A stretch of 30,971 bases of DNA from positions 1-30,971 of the forward strand of contig CAJUKM010000012.1 in NCBI GenBank assembly GCA_910587535.1, given 5' to 3'. Below, piece by piece: positions 1-7,902 of the stretch. The position numbers and the translations under genes were made by a program. How positions within the stretch are numbered: the first letter of the stretch is position 1; each line of letters starts with the position of its first letter. The notes under the pieces were generated by a model, which saw only the letters and a list, made by a program, of their open reading frames with translations, had not been told where the DNA came from and made no database searches. Source of the DNA: an uncultured Bacilli bacterium (lineage in GTDB: Bacteria; Bacillota_I; Bacilli_A; RF39; UBA660).

Positions 1-131
1 TAATTCTTTTTAAATATACTTTTTTGTATTTCTTGATTATTATACATTTTCAAATAATCATCCATTAATAATTCTGACATGTGAATAAATAACATATTCT
101 CAGATTCAAAAATTGCTTTATGCTTTTTCAT
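1..131 (-). CDS. Probable GNAT acetyltransferase, N-terminal fragment
   Basis: This is a partial gene running off the left edge; 43 codons are open with no stop. The ATG at 131-129 is preceded on the minus strand by GGTGG five bases upstream, a good ribosome-binding site. The visible protein begins MKKHKAIFESENMLFIHMSE and continues with an LLMDDYLKMYNN stretch. That layout, a short beta strand followed by a 'D-Y-L-x-M-Y-N' helix, is typical of the first strand and helix of GNAT N-acetyltransferases. The acetyl-CoA binding region would lie outside the window, so the family is an inference and no substrate can be named. It reads in the same direction as the phosphoesterase-like gene upstream of it. 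The 81 bases between them are very AT-rich with no clear terminator. Confidence 0.45.
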   Translation of the reverse strand, partial: MKKHKAIFESENMLFIHMSELLMDDYLKMYNNQEIQKSIFKKN

Positions 132-212
132 TTTAACCACCTTTTATATATAAATATTAAAATAATCTCTTAAAAATTTTAAATTTAAATCTAATTTTAT
201 TAACAATATTTT

Positions 213-902
213 TTATATAAAAAATATATTTTCTTTAATATAGCTTTTTAAAGGATAATCTTTTTTGTCAATCGCAATTTTAAGAAGATCCTTGTTATAG
301 AGAAGTCTAATCCTTTTAGTGGTAACTTCCTGATCGTCTATTTCTATGATCATATAAGAAGCGTATTCGTCGTTAGAGACGCCTAGGCTTCCTACTAAAA
401 AAGTGTTCGAATCTTCTAAAATTTTAGAGTCATTATTCTTTCCAATGTATTTCGAAAGATATTTTCTATCTGTCCATTTATTTTTGTTTTTTAGAATCGA
501 TTTTTTAGAAAAGGGGTAAGGTGATGTTTTGTCTTCTAAAAAATAATAAGTGAAGTATAGATTTCTACCGTTTACTTCTATTTCGTCGTAAGAAATAGGA
601 CACTGTTTTAAATAGTTCAGGTTCTTTTTGCCAATTTTATTTTTAATCCATTTAAAGTGATCTTTTTCATCTTTCTTTAAAAGGATTCTATCTAAACATT
701 TAAGTTCGGCATCTCCTAATAATATTTTTACTTTATTCTTCTTTAATAGTTCTAAGCATTCTTTGGGATTTGGGCCATATGATACAATATCTCCGAGGCA
801 TATAATCGCTTCGTATTTTTGTTTATTTAGCTCATCTAATACCGTTTCTAGTGCTGGAAGATTACCATGTATTCCCGTTAGTACTGCTATTTTTCTTTTC
901 AT
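213..902 (-). CDS. Metallophosphoesterase-fold protein with degenerate active site
   Basis: A 229-residue protein of the calcineurin-like/YfcE-type metallophosphoesterase family. The start is the ATG at 902-900, five bases after AGGTG; a GTG directly before it is too close to that site. The fold is recognised from TGIHGNLPALE (residues 9-19), which matches the family signature SDIHGN, and from LGDIVSYGPNP (36-46), which matches GDxVxxGP. Several metal ligands are altered: the first Asp is Gly10, the GNH(D/E) motif reads GDAE (63-66, Asn lost), and no GHTH motif occurs later, where LVGSLGVSND stands near the usual NPGSVG. His12 and Asp38 are kept. On family knowledge this should impair or abolish catalysis, so a binding or regulatory role is possible. 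A sequencing error cannot explain several separate changes. Confidence 0.85.
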   Translation of the reverse strand: MKRKIAVLTGIHGNLPALETVLDELNKQKYEAIICLGDIVSYGPNPKECLELLKKNKVKILLGDAELKCLDRILLKKDEKDHFKWIKNKIGKKNLNYLKQCPISYDEIEVNGRNLYFTYYFLEDKTSPYPFSKKSILKNKNKWTDRKYLSKYIGKNNDSKILEDSNTFLVGSLGVSNDEYASYMIIEIDDQEVTTKRIRLLYNKDLLKIAIDKKDYPLKSYIKENIFFI

Positions 903-923
903 CACATCACCTGTTTCATCTCA

Positions 924-929
924 ATTATA
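924..929 (-). promoter_or_regulatory. Probable -10 box for the phosphoesterase-like gene
   Basis: The minus strand reads TATAAT here, about 20 bases upstream of the start codon and just upstream of the ribosome-binding site. No good -35 hexamer lies 16-18 bases further up (the best is TATGTA), so this is only a -10 match. Confidence 0.35.
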
Positions 930-1032
930 TCAAACACTTTTTTTTGTACATAAAAAAATATAGATATCTTTACATTTTATGTGTGTATAAAACGTGGACT
1001 TCATTAATATATTTTGATGAAGGAGAGATTTT

Positions 1033-1764
1033 ATGAAGAAAATTATCAGTTATGAAAAAGATATTATTTTCAAGACTAACATCGGTGAGATATGTTCGAT
1101 CAGTTTAGAGCACGATTTCACAGTTGACGATGGATTCTTAAAGGGTGAGTTCATCTTAAATGGAGATTATAAGCCAAATGAATTGTCTTTAAATCGAGAA
1201 TCTTTTGAGCATCGTTTACCGCTCGAATATGAGTTAGAGGAAAACGTCGATTTGCCGACACTTTCTTATGATATAGATAATTTCGAGTATACAGTCGACG
1301 ATGATATTTTAAGTGTCTATATCGATTTTGGAGTGAGATATGATGAGAAAAAAATAGAACCAGTCATTCCAGAGATTACCGAAGAAGAATTAAACTTAGA
1401 CGACTTTTCCGATATAGGGCAAAATGATTATGAAAGAAATAGTGAAGAAGAAGTTTTAACTGAAGTAGAACCAGAGGAGTTAAATCCGTTCGAAGCAGAT
1501 ATCGATGTCGTCATCGAAGATGATGCAGATATAAGGGATGAAGAAATTAGATTAGAAGATGAGGAAAAAGATATGATATTAGAGTCCACATTAGAAACAG
1601 ATGAATTTATTACTTATCATGTACACATCGTGAGAGAAGGAGATACTTTTGAGTCTATCTCGAGTAAGTATAATTGTTCTTTAGAGACTATTAAAGAGTA
1701 TAACAACATAGAAGCTTTAGAGATCAAAAGTAAACTTATAATACCTGATTCGAAAGATGAATAG
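1033..1764 (+). CDS. spoVID: SpoVID-like protein (SPOCS-type N-terminus, LysM C-terminus)
   Basis: A 243-residue protein with a start supported by AAGGAGAG eight bases upstream of the ATG. Residues about 10-110 resemble the N-terminal SPOCS (DUF3794-like) region of SpoVID: a beta-rich stretch containing GEFILNGDYKP, then FEHRLPLEYEL and FEYTVDDDILSVYIDFG. Residues about 110-190 are strongly acidic and probably disordered. Residues 195-240 are a LysM domain (HIVREGDTFESISSKYNCS), which binds glycan. In Bacillus, SpoVID drives encasement of the forespore by the coat and is about 575 residues, so this version is much shorter, mainly in the middle. The next gene overlaps it by 8 bases and is YsxE-like; spoVID-ysxE is also the Bacillus order, which supports the assignment. 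Whether this organism sporulates cannot be told from the window. Confidence 0.8.
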   Translation: MKKIISYEKDIIFKTNIGEICSISLEHDFTVDDGFLKGEFILNGDYKPNELSLNRESFEHRLPLEYELEENVDLPTLSYDIDNFEYTVDDDILSVYIDFGVRYDEKKIEPVIPEITEEELNLDDFSDIGQNDYERNSEEEVLTEVEPEELNPFEADIDVVIEDDADIRDEEIRLEDEEKDMILESTLETDEFITYHVHIVREGDTFESISSKYNCSLETIKEYNNIEALEIKSKLIIPDSKDE

Positions 1765-2650
1765 CTTAGAGTTAATAAACGAATTATATAAACCATACAA
1801 GATTACAAGATTGAAGTCGTCGACCATTATAGAATCTATGGATGGTAAATTCGTCGTAAAGTCGAAAGGTAAAAAGGATGTAAAGGAACTGTTCAAGTAT
1901 TTGAAAAGTAGAGAATTTCATCAGTATCCTGGAATCGTCGACGATTCAAGAAGCGAAGTAGACATTTATGAATATATAGAGGATACGAATTATCCCCAAG
2001 ATCAAAAAGCTATTGACATGATAAGATTAGTCGGCAGTTTACACTCTAAGACGAGCTATAAAAAAGAAGTCAGAGAAGATAAATATAAAGAAATCTACGA
2101 TAATTTAAAAGGAAATCTCGAATACTTTAAAAGACGTTATAATGAGGAAGTCGCCCGAATCGAAGAGGCGATTTTCATGAGTCCAAGTGAATACTTGTTT
2201 ATAAGAAATTCTTCTAAACTCTTTAATCAGATAGCTTTCTGTGAGAGTAAACTAGACGATTGGTACGAATCAGTCAAAGATAAAAGAGAGACTAGAGTTA
2301 GCGTAATTCACAATAAGCTCGCGTTAGATCATTATTTAAAGGGATCTAGAGAGGCGCTGATCAGTTGGGATGAGTCTACTGTCGATAGCCCAGTCTTGGA
2401 TATTTATAATTTTTATAAAAAAGAAGCTCTCCATTTAGAATTTGGGAGTATCTTGAGAGAATATTTTAAAACTTCACCTATGGAAGAAGAAGAAAAACAG
2501 TTGTTATTCATTTTATTATGTATGCCAAACGAGGTCACTTTTAAAGAAAATGAATTCGATTCTTGTAATGAAATATCATCTTTAATAGATTATGTCTATA
2601 AGACAGAGTGGCTAGTGAGGCCATATTATTCTATAGAGGATGAAGAATAA
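1757..2650 (+). CDS. ysxE: YsxE/CotS-like spore coat protein, kinase-like fold
   Basis: A 297-residue soluble protein whose ATG lies inside the end of the SpoVID-like gene, implying translational coupling. It fits the CotS/YsxE group of aminoglycoside-phosphotransferase-fold proteins: an N-terminal lobe with strands such as STIIESMDGKFVVK (23-36), and a C-terminal lobe where HNKLALDHYL replaces the usual HGDxHxxN loop and ALISWDES replaces the following 'xIDFD' metal motif. The catalytic Asp of HGD is therefore not obvious, so enzyme activity is doubtful, as for much of this family. The assignment rests on the weak fold signature plus conserved order after spoVID. In Bacillus the group is linked to the spore coat. 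The last 39 bases overlap a convergent small gene. Confidence 0.7.
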   Translation: MNSLELINELYKPYKITRLKSSTIIESMDGKFVVKSKGKKDVKELFKYLKSREFHQYPGIVDDSRSEVDIYEYIEDTNYPQDQKAIDMIRLVGSLHSKTSYKKEVREDKYKEIYDNLKGNLEYFKRRYNEEVARIEEAIFMSPSEYLFIRNSSKLFNQIAFCESKLDDWYESVKDKRETRVSVIHNKLALDHYLKGSREALISWDESTVDSPVLDIYNFYKKEALHLEFGSILREYFKTSPMEEEEKQLLFILLCMPNEVTFKENEFDSCNEISSLIDYVYKTEWLVRPYYSIEDEE

Positions 2651-2806
2651 AAGCATTATCTCTATTAAAAGCACGAGTACGTTAAATCGGAGAGGAAGAA
2701 TCAAAACTAAAATAGTTTGCCAGAATATCATGCAAGCGAGAATTAGGGCCGCGATGAAACCAAAGAATCCAAAAAAGGGATTATTGTTGTTATTGCAGTT
2801 ACACAT
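2612..2806 (-). CDS. Small Cys/Asn-rich two-helix membrane protein
   Basis: A 64-residue protein read against its neighbours. The chosen ATG at 2806-2804 is four bases after AGGTGA on the minus strand; an ATG five codons upstream lacks such a site. The N-terminus is MCNCNNNNNPFFGFFGF, followed by two hydrophobic helices (about 14-36 and 39-60) and the end RIIWPH. I do not recognise the family. Short hydrophobic proteins with Asn/Gly/Cys-rich ends are common among spore-associated peptides of Bacilli, and this one lies tail to tail with the spoVID-ysxE-like pair and overlaps it by 39 bases, so a sporulation link is possible but unproven. The opposing plus-strand frame (2640-2879) has unremarkable composition and no well-spaced ribosome-binding site. 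Confidence 0.6.
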   Translation of the reverse strand: MCNCNNNNNPFFGFFGFIAALILACMIFWQTILVLILPLRFNVLVLLIEIMLLFFILYRIIWPH

Positions 2807-2906
2807 ATTATCACCTATCATATTCTATGATAAAACGGTCGATTGGGATAATACTTATGTGAATCAAGGTATCGTTTAAATATGAAAATCGTCATAAATA
2901 ATTGTG

Positions 2907-2931
2907 AATTGTCATTTTTGGCAATTTTTTT
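2907..2931 (+). terminator. Rho-independent terminator upstream of dnaG
   Basis: AATTGTC (2907-2913) pairs with GGCAATT (2920-2926) through a six-base loop and one G-T pair, followed by a run of T to 2931. It would stop read-through from the sporulation pair into dnaG. The stem is AT-rich, so it is of moderate strength. Confidence 0.5.
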
Positions 2932-2989
2932 GTTTTTTGATGAGAAAAACATCTAGTCGACGGAATAATAATAAGTAGAGGGTGATTTT

Positions 2990-4756
2990 ATGAACGATAA
3001 AAGTAATAACGATTTTCATCGCATCCAAAATCGCGCGGATATCGTCGAAATCATCAGATCTTATATAAAACTAGAAAGTCACGGAAAAAACTTTTTTGGC
3101 GTTTGCCCATTTCACGACGACCACAGTCCTTCTATGAGTGTAAGTCCAAGTAAGCAAATATATAAGTGTTTCGTATGTGGAGCATCTGGCAATGTCTTTA
3201 ATTTCGTAGAGAACTATTTGGGTGTCTCTTTTATAGAGGCTGTTAAGATAGTGGCTGATAAAGTGGGAGAGGCTTTCACGATTAGAGAAAGTAGAGAAGA
3301 TCAGAGAAATAGTAAATATTACGATATCATGAACTTGGCAACACTTTTTTATCAGAATAACCTTCGAACTAACGCCGGAAAAATGGCCCGTGAATATCTC
3401 CATTCGAGGGGATTAAACGACGAGATCATAAAAGATTTCAGTATCGGGTTAGCCCTACCTGAAAACGACATGCTCTTTAAACTTTTAACTAATAAAAAGA
3501 TAGATAAAAAAGATATGGATGCCTTAGGTCTAGTCGCCGATGGCGAAAATGGGACATACGATCTATTTAGAAATAGAATAATATTTCCTTTAAAGAGTTC
3601 TACTGGAAAGGTAAACGGTTTTAGTGGAAGAATTTATAATACAGATTCTCAAAGTAAATATGTAAATACTAAAGAGACGATAATATTTAAAAAGAGGGAG
3701 AACTTATATAATTATCATTTAGCCGCACCAGCAGCAAGACAGGAAAAGTTCATAGTTGTCTGTGAAGGGTTTATGGATGCGATAAGGATTTACAGTGTCG
3801 GGATTAAAAACGTCATCGCGACGATGGGAACAGCTTTAGCAAAAGAGCAGATCGCCCTTTTAAAAAAGCTAAATGTACGGATAATAATAGTGATGGATAA
3901 CGATGCAGCTGGCGAGCTTGCAACTGTCAGCTTGGGACAATCTCTTATGAAAGAGAATATGGACATAGGTATAGTTAGACTTACCGGCAAGAAAGATCCC
4001 GATGAGTATATCCTAACCTATGGTGTAGAGGCCTTTCGAGACAATTTAAGAAATCCGTTAAGCTATCCTGAATTTATGGAAATCTATTTGAGAAAAAATA
4101 GAAATCTTAAAAATCCGACAGAGCTTACTGCCTATATAAACGACGTCGTAAATATGATCGCCGATTCGAACGATGACATCTTGATAGAAGTTACTATTAA
4201 TAAATTGGCAAATGAGTTCCATCTAGATAAAGATCTTTTAAAGAGTAGACTAAAGAATAAGGAACTCTTAGAGGAAGTTACTGTACATGAAGAAAGTGTA
4301 GAAAAAACCGACAAAGAAGCCAAAACGACTGGTAAGTTTAACAAGGCTTTTAAGACGATGCTATATTATATGATGAACGACACAGATGCGATGAGAATGT
4401 TTATGCATTATCATCTCGATTTGCCAAAATGTAAATATAGACTTGTGTCGAATAATCTGTTATACTACTTCGAGTTGAACAGGGAGATCGACTTCGCCGA
4501 CTATCTCACCTTCTCAGAGGACTATAATGAAGTGAGTGAAGTAGTCAAAGAGGTGATAAGAGATGTCCATGCCGATGAATTTACTTTAGATGATGTAGAA
4601 GCCGTAATATTGGTCATTAAAGATATATTAGATAAGGAAAAGATAAAGGATTTAAAAAGGGAAATGAAGTTAGAGTTAGATGTAAATAGGAAAAAGAGAC
4701 TTTTCGAAGAAATAATCGAAATAAAAAAAGGATGTGTTAAAGATGGTAGAGATTAA
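2990..4756 (+). CDS. dnaG: DNA primase
   Basis: A 588-residue primase that makes RNA primers for replication at the fork, working with the DnaB-type helicase. Domains in order: a CHC2 zinc finger with Cys39, His42, Cys60 and Cys63; the RNA-polymerase core; a TOPRIM catalytic region with VCEGFMDAIR (Glu259) and MDNDAAGE (Asp303, Asp305); and a C-terminal helicase-interaction region from about residue 440. The length matches Firmicutes primases (about 600). The start is set by GAGGGTGA just upstream of the ATG. The end overlaps rpoD by 14 bases, the classic dnaG-rpoD arrangement of the macromolecular-synthesis operon. The region upstream (2932-2989) shows no convincing -35/-10 pair. Confidence 0.97.
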   Translation: MNDKSNNDFHRIQNRADIVEIIRSYIKLESHGKNFFGVCPFHDDHSPSMSVSPSKQIYKCFVCGASGNVFNFVENYLGVSFIEAVKIVADKVGEAFTIRESREDQRNSKYYDIMNLATLFYQNNLRTNAGKMAREYLHSRGLNDEIIKDFSIGLALPENDMLFKLLTNKKIDKKDMDALGLVADGENGTYDLFRNRIIFPLKSSTGKVNGFSGRIYNTDSQSKYVNTKETIIFKKRENLYNYHLAAPAARQEKFIVVCEGFMDAIRIYSVGIKNVIATMGTALAKEQIALLKKLNVRIIIVMDNDAAGELATVSLGQSLMKENMDIGIVRLTGKKDPDEYILTYGVEAFRDNLRNPLSYPEFMEIYLRKNRNLKNPTELTAYINDVVNMIADSNDDILIEVTINKLANEFHLDKDLLKSRLKNKELLEEVTVHEESVEKTDKEAKTTGKFNKAFKTMLYYMMNDTDAMRMFMHYHLDLPKCKYRLVSNNLLYYFELNREIDFADYLTFSEDYNEVSEVVKEVIRDVHADEFTLDDVEAVILVIKDILDKEKIKDLKREMKLELDVNRKKRLFEEIIEIKKGCVKDGRD

Positions 4757-5840
4757 GACTTTAGAAGAAAGAATAGAGGATCTATTAAAATTAGGAAAAA
4801 AGGAAGGCGTAATAACGTTTGAACAATTAGCCGACACTTTAAAGGGGTTAGATATCGACAACGATTCATTAGATAATCTGTATAACGTTTTAGTAGAGAA
4901 CAACATTTCTGTCGTGTCAGGTGATGAATCTGAAGACAGCAATGGCGGTGTAGGTAAGGGTGAAGATGTAGTCATCTTATCAGATGAGGATATCACGAAA
5001 GATATAAACATAAACGACCCAGTCAGAATGTACTTAAAAGAAATAGGAAGAATCAGTCTTTTGAGTGTTCAAGAGGAAATGAGCTTGAGTGTCAGAGTGT
5101 CAGAGGGCGATGAAGAGGCTAAAAAGATTCTAGCAGAATCCAATCTGAGACTAGTCGTATCTATCGCAAAGAGATACGTTGGAAGAGGGCTATTGTTTTT
5201 AGATCTGATCCAAGAGGGTAATATAGGTCTCATGAAGGCAGTAGAAAAGTTCGATTATGATAAGGGATTCAAGTTCAGTACATATGCGACTTGGTGGATA
5301 AGACAGGCGATCACAAGAGCTCTTGCTGATCAAGCTCGTACTATCAGAGTACCTGTTCATATGGTAGAAACTATCAACAAGATGGCAAGAATCCAAAGAC
5401 AGATGACTTTGGAGTTGAATCGCGAGCCTAGTGAAGAAGAACTCGCTAAGAAGATGGGAATCACTGTAGAAAAGGTTCGAGAAGTCATAAAGATAAGTCA
5501 GGACCCGGTCAGTTTAGACACTCCTATCGGGGAAGAAGAAGATTCTCACTTCGGAGATTTCGTTCCGGATAAATCGAACTTGAGTCCAGAAGAATACGCT
5601 ACTAATGAGATCCTAAAAGAACAGATAAAAGACGTCTTGAAGACTTTACAAAAAAGAGAGCAGGAAGTATTGGAACTTAGATTCGGTTTACTAGATGGAA
5701 CCTGTTATACACTCGAAGAAGTCGGCAAGAGATTCAATGTTACTAGAGAGCGTATCAGACAGATAGAAGCTAAAGCTCTTAGAAAACTTCGCCATCCATC
5801 TCGCGCTAAAAAATTAAAAGATTTCTTAGGAGAAGAGTAA
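4743..5840 (+). CDS. rpoD: Primary sigma factor of RNA polymerase (SigA)
   Basis: A 365-residue group 1 sigma-70 factor. I chose the ATG at 4743, ten bases after AAGG and inside the dnaG end, over an in-frame GTG three codons upstream. Residues 1-60 form a short region 1.1, followed by an acidic linker. Region 1.2 begins at DPVRMYLKEIG. Region 2 holds LRLVVSIAKRYVGRG, LIQEGNIGLMKAVEKFD and FSTYATWWIRQAITRA (-10 recognition). Region 3 contains PVHMVETINKM. Region 4.2 carries the helix-turn-helix TLEEVGKRFNVTRERIRQIE for -35 recognition. All signatures are intact, so this is the housekeeping factor; the TTGACA/TATAAT-like promoters elsewhere in the window fit it. It is followed by trmK with a one-base TAATG overlap. 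Confidence 0.98.
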   Translation: MVEIKTLEERIEDLLKLGKKEGVITFEQLADTLKGLDIDNDSLDNLYNVLVENNISVVSGDESEDSNGGVGKGEDVVILSDEDITKDININDPVRMYLKEIGRISLLSVQEEMSLSVRVSEGDEEAKKILAESNLRLVVSIAKRYVGRGLLFLDLIQEGNIGLMKAVEKFDYDKGFKFSTYATWWIRQAITRALADQARTIRVPVHMVETINKMARIQRQMTLELNREPSEEELAKKMGITVEKVREVIKISQDPVSLDTPIGEEEDSHFGDFVPDKSNLSPEEYATNEILKEQIKDVLKTLQKREQEVLELRFGLLDGTCYTLEEVGKRFNVTRERIRQIEAKALRKLRHPSRAKKLKDFLGEE

Positions 5841-6502
5841 TGATCAAGATAAGCGATCGATTAAAAAGTTTATCTAGCTACATATTCGACGACGATAAAG
5901 TTATAGATGTCGGTTGTGATCACGCTTTATTGGATATCTATTTGGTCCAAAGTGGCATAGTAAATAATATCTACGTGTGCGATGTGAATCCTAATGCGTT
6001 ACAAAACGGAATAGAAAACATCGAAAAGTATGAACTTAACAGCAATATAACGCCAGTTTTGAGTTATGGAATAGAAAAAATAGATGAGTTAGATGTCAAT
6101 ACGGCAATCATCTCAGGAATGGGTTCTAAAAACATAATAGAAATATTGAGCAGTCCTAACTTCGATAAGTTAGATAAGCTCGTATTACAATCGAACAATA
6201 ACCACAATGAGCTAAGAAAGTTTTTGATGGAAAAGAATTTCAACATATTGCACGAAGAGATAATCGAAGATGCCAAAAAGATATATATTAACATCATAGC
6301 TATCAGAAGTTATGAAAAGATAGAATATTCAGAGAAAGAATGTGAATTCGGACCTATACTCATAAAAGATAAGGAAAATTTACCTTATTTTAGAAATACT
6401 CTAAAATCTATCGAAGACATCTATTACAGAAGTCATTCAGAGGATTCAAAAAAGAAGCTCGACTATCTTTATGAGATAGTAAAAGAGCTCGAGAAAATGT
6501 AG
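5840..6502 (+). CDS. trmK: tRNA (adenine-22 N1)-methyltransferase
   Basis: A 220-residue SAM-dependent methyltransferase of the TrmK (YqfN) family, which methylates N1 of A22 in bacterial tRNAs. The N-terminal RLKSLSSYIFDDDKVIDVGC is the family opening; VIDVGCDHALL (about 21-31) is the SAM-binding loop. AIISGMGSKNI (about 90-100) is the conserved GMGG-type motif, here with Ser in place of one Gly. The C-terminal part is the helical coiled region typical of the family. The stop of rpoD and the ATG overlap (TAATG). The dnaG-sigA-trmK succession is well known in Bacilli and supports the call. Confidence 0.92.
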   Translation: MIKISDRLKSLSSYIFDDDKVIDVGCDHALLDIYLVQSGIVNNIYVCDVNPNALQNGIENIEKYELNSNITPVLSYGIEKIDELDVNTAIISGMGSKNIIEILSSPNFDKLDKLVLQSNNNHNELRKFLMEKNFNILHEEIIEDAKKIYINIIAIRSYEKIEYSEKECEFGPILIKDKENLPYFRNTLKSIEDIYYRSHSEDSKKKLDYLYEIVKELEKM

Positions 6503-6520
6503 CTAAAATAAGCTACTCTT
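6499..6520 (+). terminator. Weak terminator hairpin after trmK
   Basis: GTAGCT (6499-6504) and AGCTAC (6511-6516) form a perfect six-pair stem around AAAATA, followed by TCTT. It covers the trmK stop codon and abuts the tig promoter. The T tract is poor, so termination may be partial. Confidence 0.4.
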
Positions 6521-6547
6521 GTAAGAAACTATTATTTGTTATATAAT
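6519..6547 (+). promoter_or_regulatory. Sigma-A promoter of tig
   Basis: TTGTAA (6519-6524), a 17-base spacer and a perfect TATAAT (6542-6547). It lies 27 bases upstream of the trigger factor ATG. Confidence 0.75.
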
Positions 6548-6573
6548 ACAAGCGATGAAAGAAGGAACTACTA

Positions 6574-7818
6574 ATGAAAAAAAATGAACATACAGTTACT
6601 GTCAATTTAGAAGGAAAAGATTGGACTGATATATTAGATAACACTTTTAAAAAGAGAAATGCCTCAGCTAATATTCCAGGATTTAGAAAAGGAAAAGCTC
6701 CAAAAGAAGTTTTTATTAAAAATTTTGGTATCGAGTCTTTATATATGGATTCAATAGATGCTGCTCTTCCTAAAGCTTATTCTAAAGCTTTAGAAGAAAA
6801 TAAGATCACTCCTGCATGTGAACCTAAAGTCGATGTCAAAGGAATAGACGAAAGTCACGTCGAGTTCGAATTTACTATCATCTCTAAACCAGAAGTCAAG
6901 ATTTCTAGTTATAAGAATTTAGGAGTTAAAAAAGAAGTACCTAAAGTTACAAAGAAAGAAATCGAAGAAGAAATCTCTCAAATGAGAAATAGAATGGCTG
7001 AGATTTCTGAGAAAAAAAGTGGTGCAGTCGAAGAAGGCGATATCGCAGTTATAGATTTCGAAGGTTTTGTAGATGGAGAAGCATTTGAAGGTGGAAAAGG
7101 AGAAGCTTATCCACTAGAAATCGGATCTAATACGTTTATTCCTGGCTTCGAATCTCAATTAATAGGCCTTAAAAAGGGAGAATCTAAAGATGTAAACGTC
7201 AAATTCCCTGAAGATTATGTAGAGAACTTAAAAGGTAAAGATGCCGTTTTCAAAGTCAAAGTAAACGAAATCAGAAGTCGCATTCTTCCTAAACTAGATG
7301 AAGAATTCTTCAAAGATTTAGGTTATGACGACGTCAAGACTAAAGAAGAACTAGAGAGCAAAATCGAAGCTCACATTTTAGAACACAAAACTGAAGATGC
7401 TGAAAATAAATATATCGATGCACTTATTGAAGCTGGTATAGCTAAAATGACAGTAGACATTAACGACGAGATAGTCGACGAAGAAGTTGCTAGAATGATG
7501 AAAGACTTGAGTCAAAGATTGGAAATGCAAGGTATACCTCTTGAGAGTTATCTACAATTTACAGGATCTAGTATGGACGACTTTAAAGAAAAGTCTCGCC
7601 CAGATGCTTTAAAGAGAATCAAGTCTAGATATCTATTAGACGAAATAGTCGAAAAAGAAAAATTAGAAGCTACCGATAAAGAAGTAGAAGCTCACGCTAA
7701 AGAGCAAGCTGAAAAATATGGATGTACAGCAGATGAAATCATCGAAATGTATGGTGGAATAGAAGTCGTAAAATACGATCTATTAATCCATAAAGCAGTT
7801 AAAGTATTAGAAAGTTAA
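6574..7818 (+). CDS. tig: Trigger factor, ribosome-associated chaperone
   Basis: A 414-residue trigger factor, which binds near the ribosomal exit tunnel and shelters nascent chains. The N-terminal ribosome-binding domain (about 1-110) has the signature GFRKGKAP. The middle FKBP-type peptidyl-prolyl isomerase domain (about 145-230) contains VIDFEGFVDGEAFEGG and FIPGFESQLIGLKKGE. The remainder is the helical C-terminal chaperone arms. Length is close to the usual 430. AAGGA seven bases before the ATG decides the start. It is a single-gene unit with its own promoter and a terminator just after the stop. It uses common codons heavily and has a cleaner lysine/glutamate bias than the accessory genes, as expected for a highly expressed protein. 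Confidence 0.96.
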   Translation: MKKNEHTVTVNLEGKDWTDILDNTFKKRNASANIPGFRKGKAPKEVFIKNFGIESLYMDSIDAALPKAYSKALEENKITPACEPKVDVKGIDESHVEFEFTIISKPEVKISSYKNLGVKKEVPKVTKKEIEEEISQMRNRMAEISEKKSGAVEEGDIAVIDFEGFVDGEAFEGGKGEAYPLEIGSNTFIPGFESQLIGLKKGESKDVNVKFPEDYVENLKGKDAVFKVKVNEIRSRILPKLDEEFFKDLGYDDVKTKEELESKIEAHILEHKTEDAENKYIDALIEAGIAKMTVDINDEIVDEEVARMMKDLSQRLEMQGIPLESYLQFTGSSMDDFKEKSRPDALKRIKSRYLLDEIVEKEKLEATDKEVEAHAKEQAEKYGCTADEIIEMYGGIEVVKYDLLIHKAVKVLES

Positions 7819-7842
7819 GCGATCGTAAAGGATCGTTTTTTT
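7817..7842 (+). terminator. Rho-independent terminator of tig
   Basis: CGATC (7820-7824) pairs with GATCG (7831-7835) around GTAAAG, extended by A/G to T pairs, followed by seven T residues. It starts at the tig stop codon. Confidence 0.8.
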
Positions 7843-7844
7843 CA

Positions 7845-7874
7845 TTGCCGTAATAAAAATATAAGTGTTAAAAT
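7845..7874 (+). promoter_or_regulatory. Probable promoter of the MFS-like gene
   Basis: TTGCCG (7845-7850), an 18-base spacer and TAAAAT (7869-7874), 28 bases upstream of the chosen ATG. The matches are moderate. Confidence 0.45.
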
Positions 7875-7902
7875 TATTTTTGTGAATAGAAGGGTTGATG
7901 GA

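Noticed and set aside
763..1036. Two short plus-strand frames over the start of the phosphoesterase-like gene
   Set aside because: They are antisense to a recognisable protein and lack start signals.
2807..2835. CATAGAATA on the minus strand as a mother-cell sigma -10 site for the small membrane gene
   Set aside because: No matching -35 at the right distance, and the start would fall in the ribosome-binding site; a nine-base match in AT-rich DNA is weak.
2640..2879. Plus-strand 79-codon frame after the ysxE-like gene
   Set aside because: Its GAGG abuts the ATG with no spacing and its composition is unremarkable, while the opposite strand encodes a membrane peptide with a well-placed ribosome-binding site.
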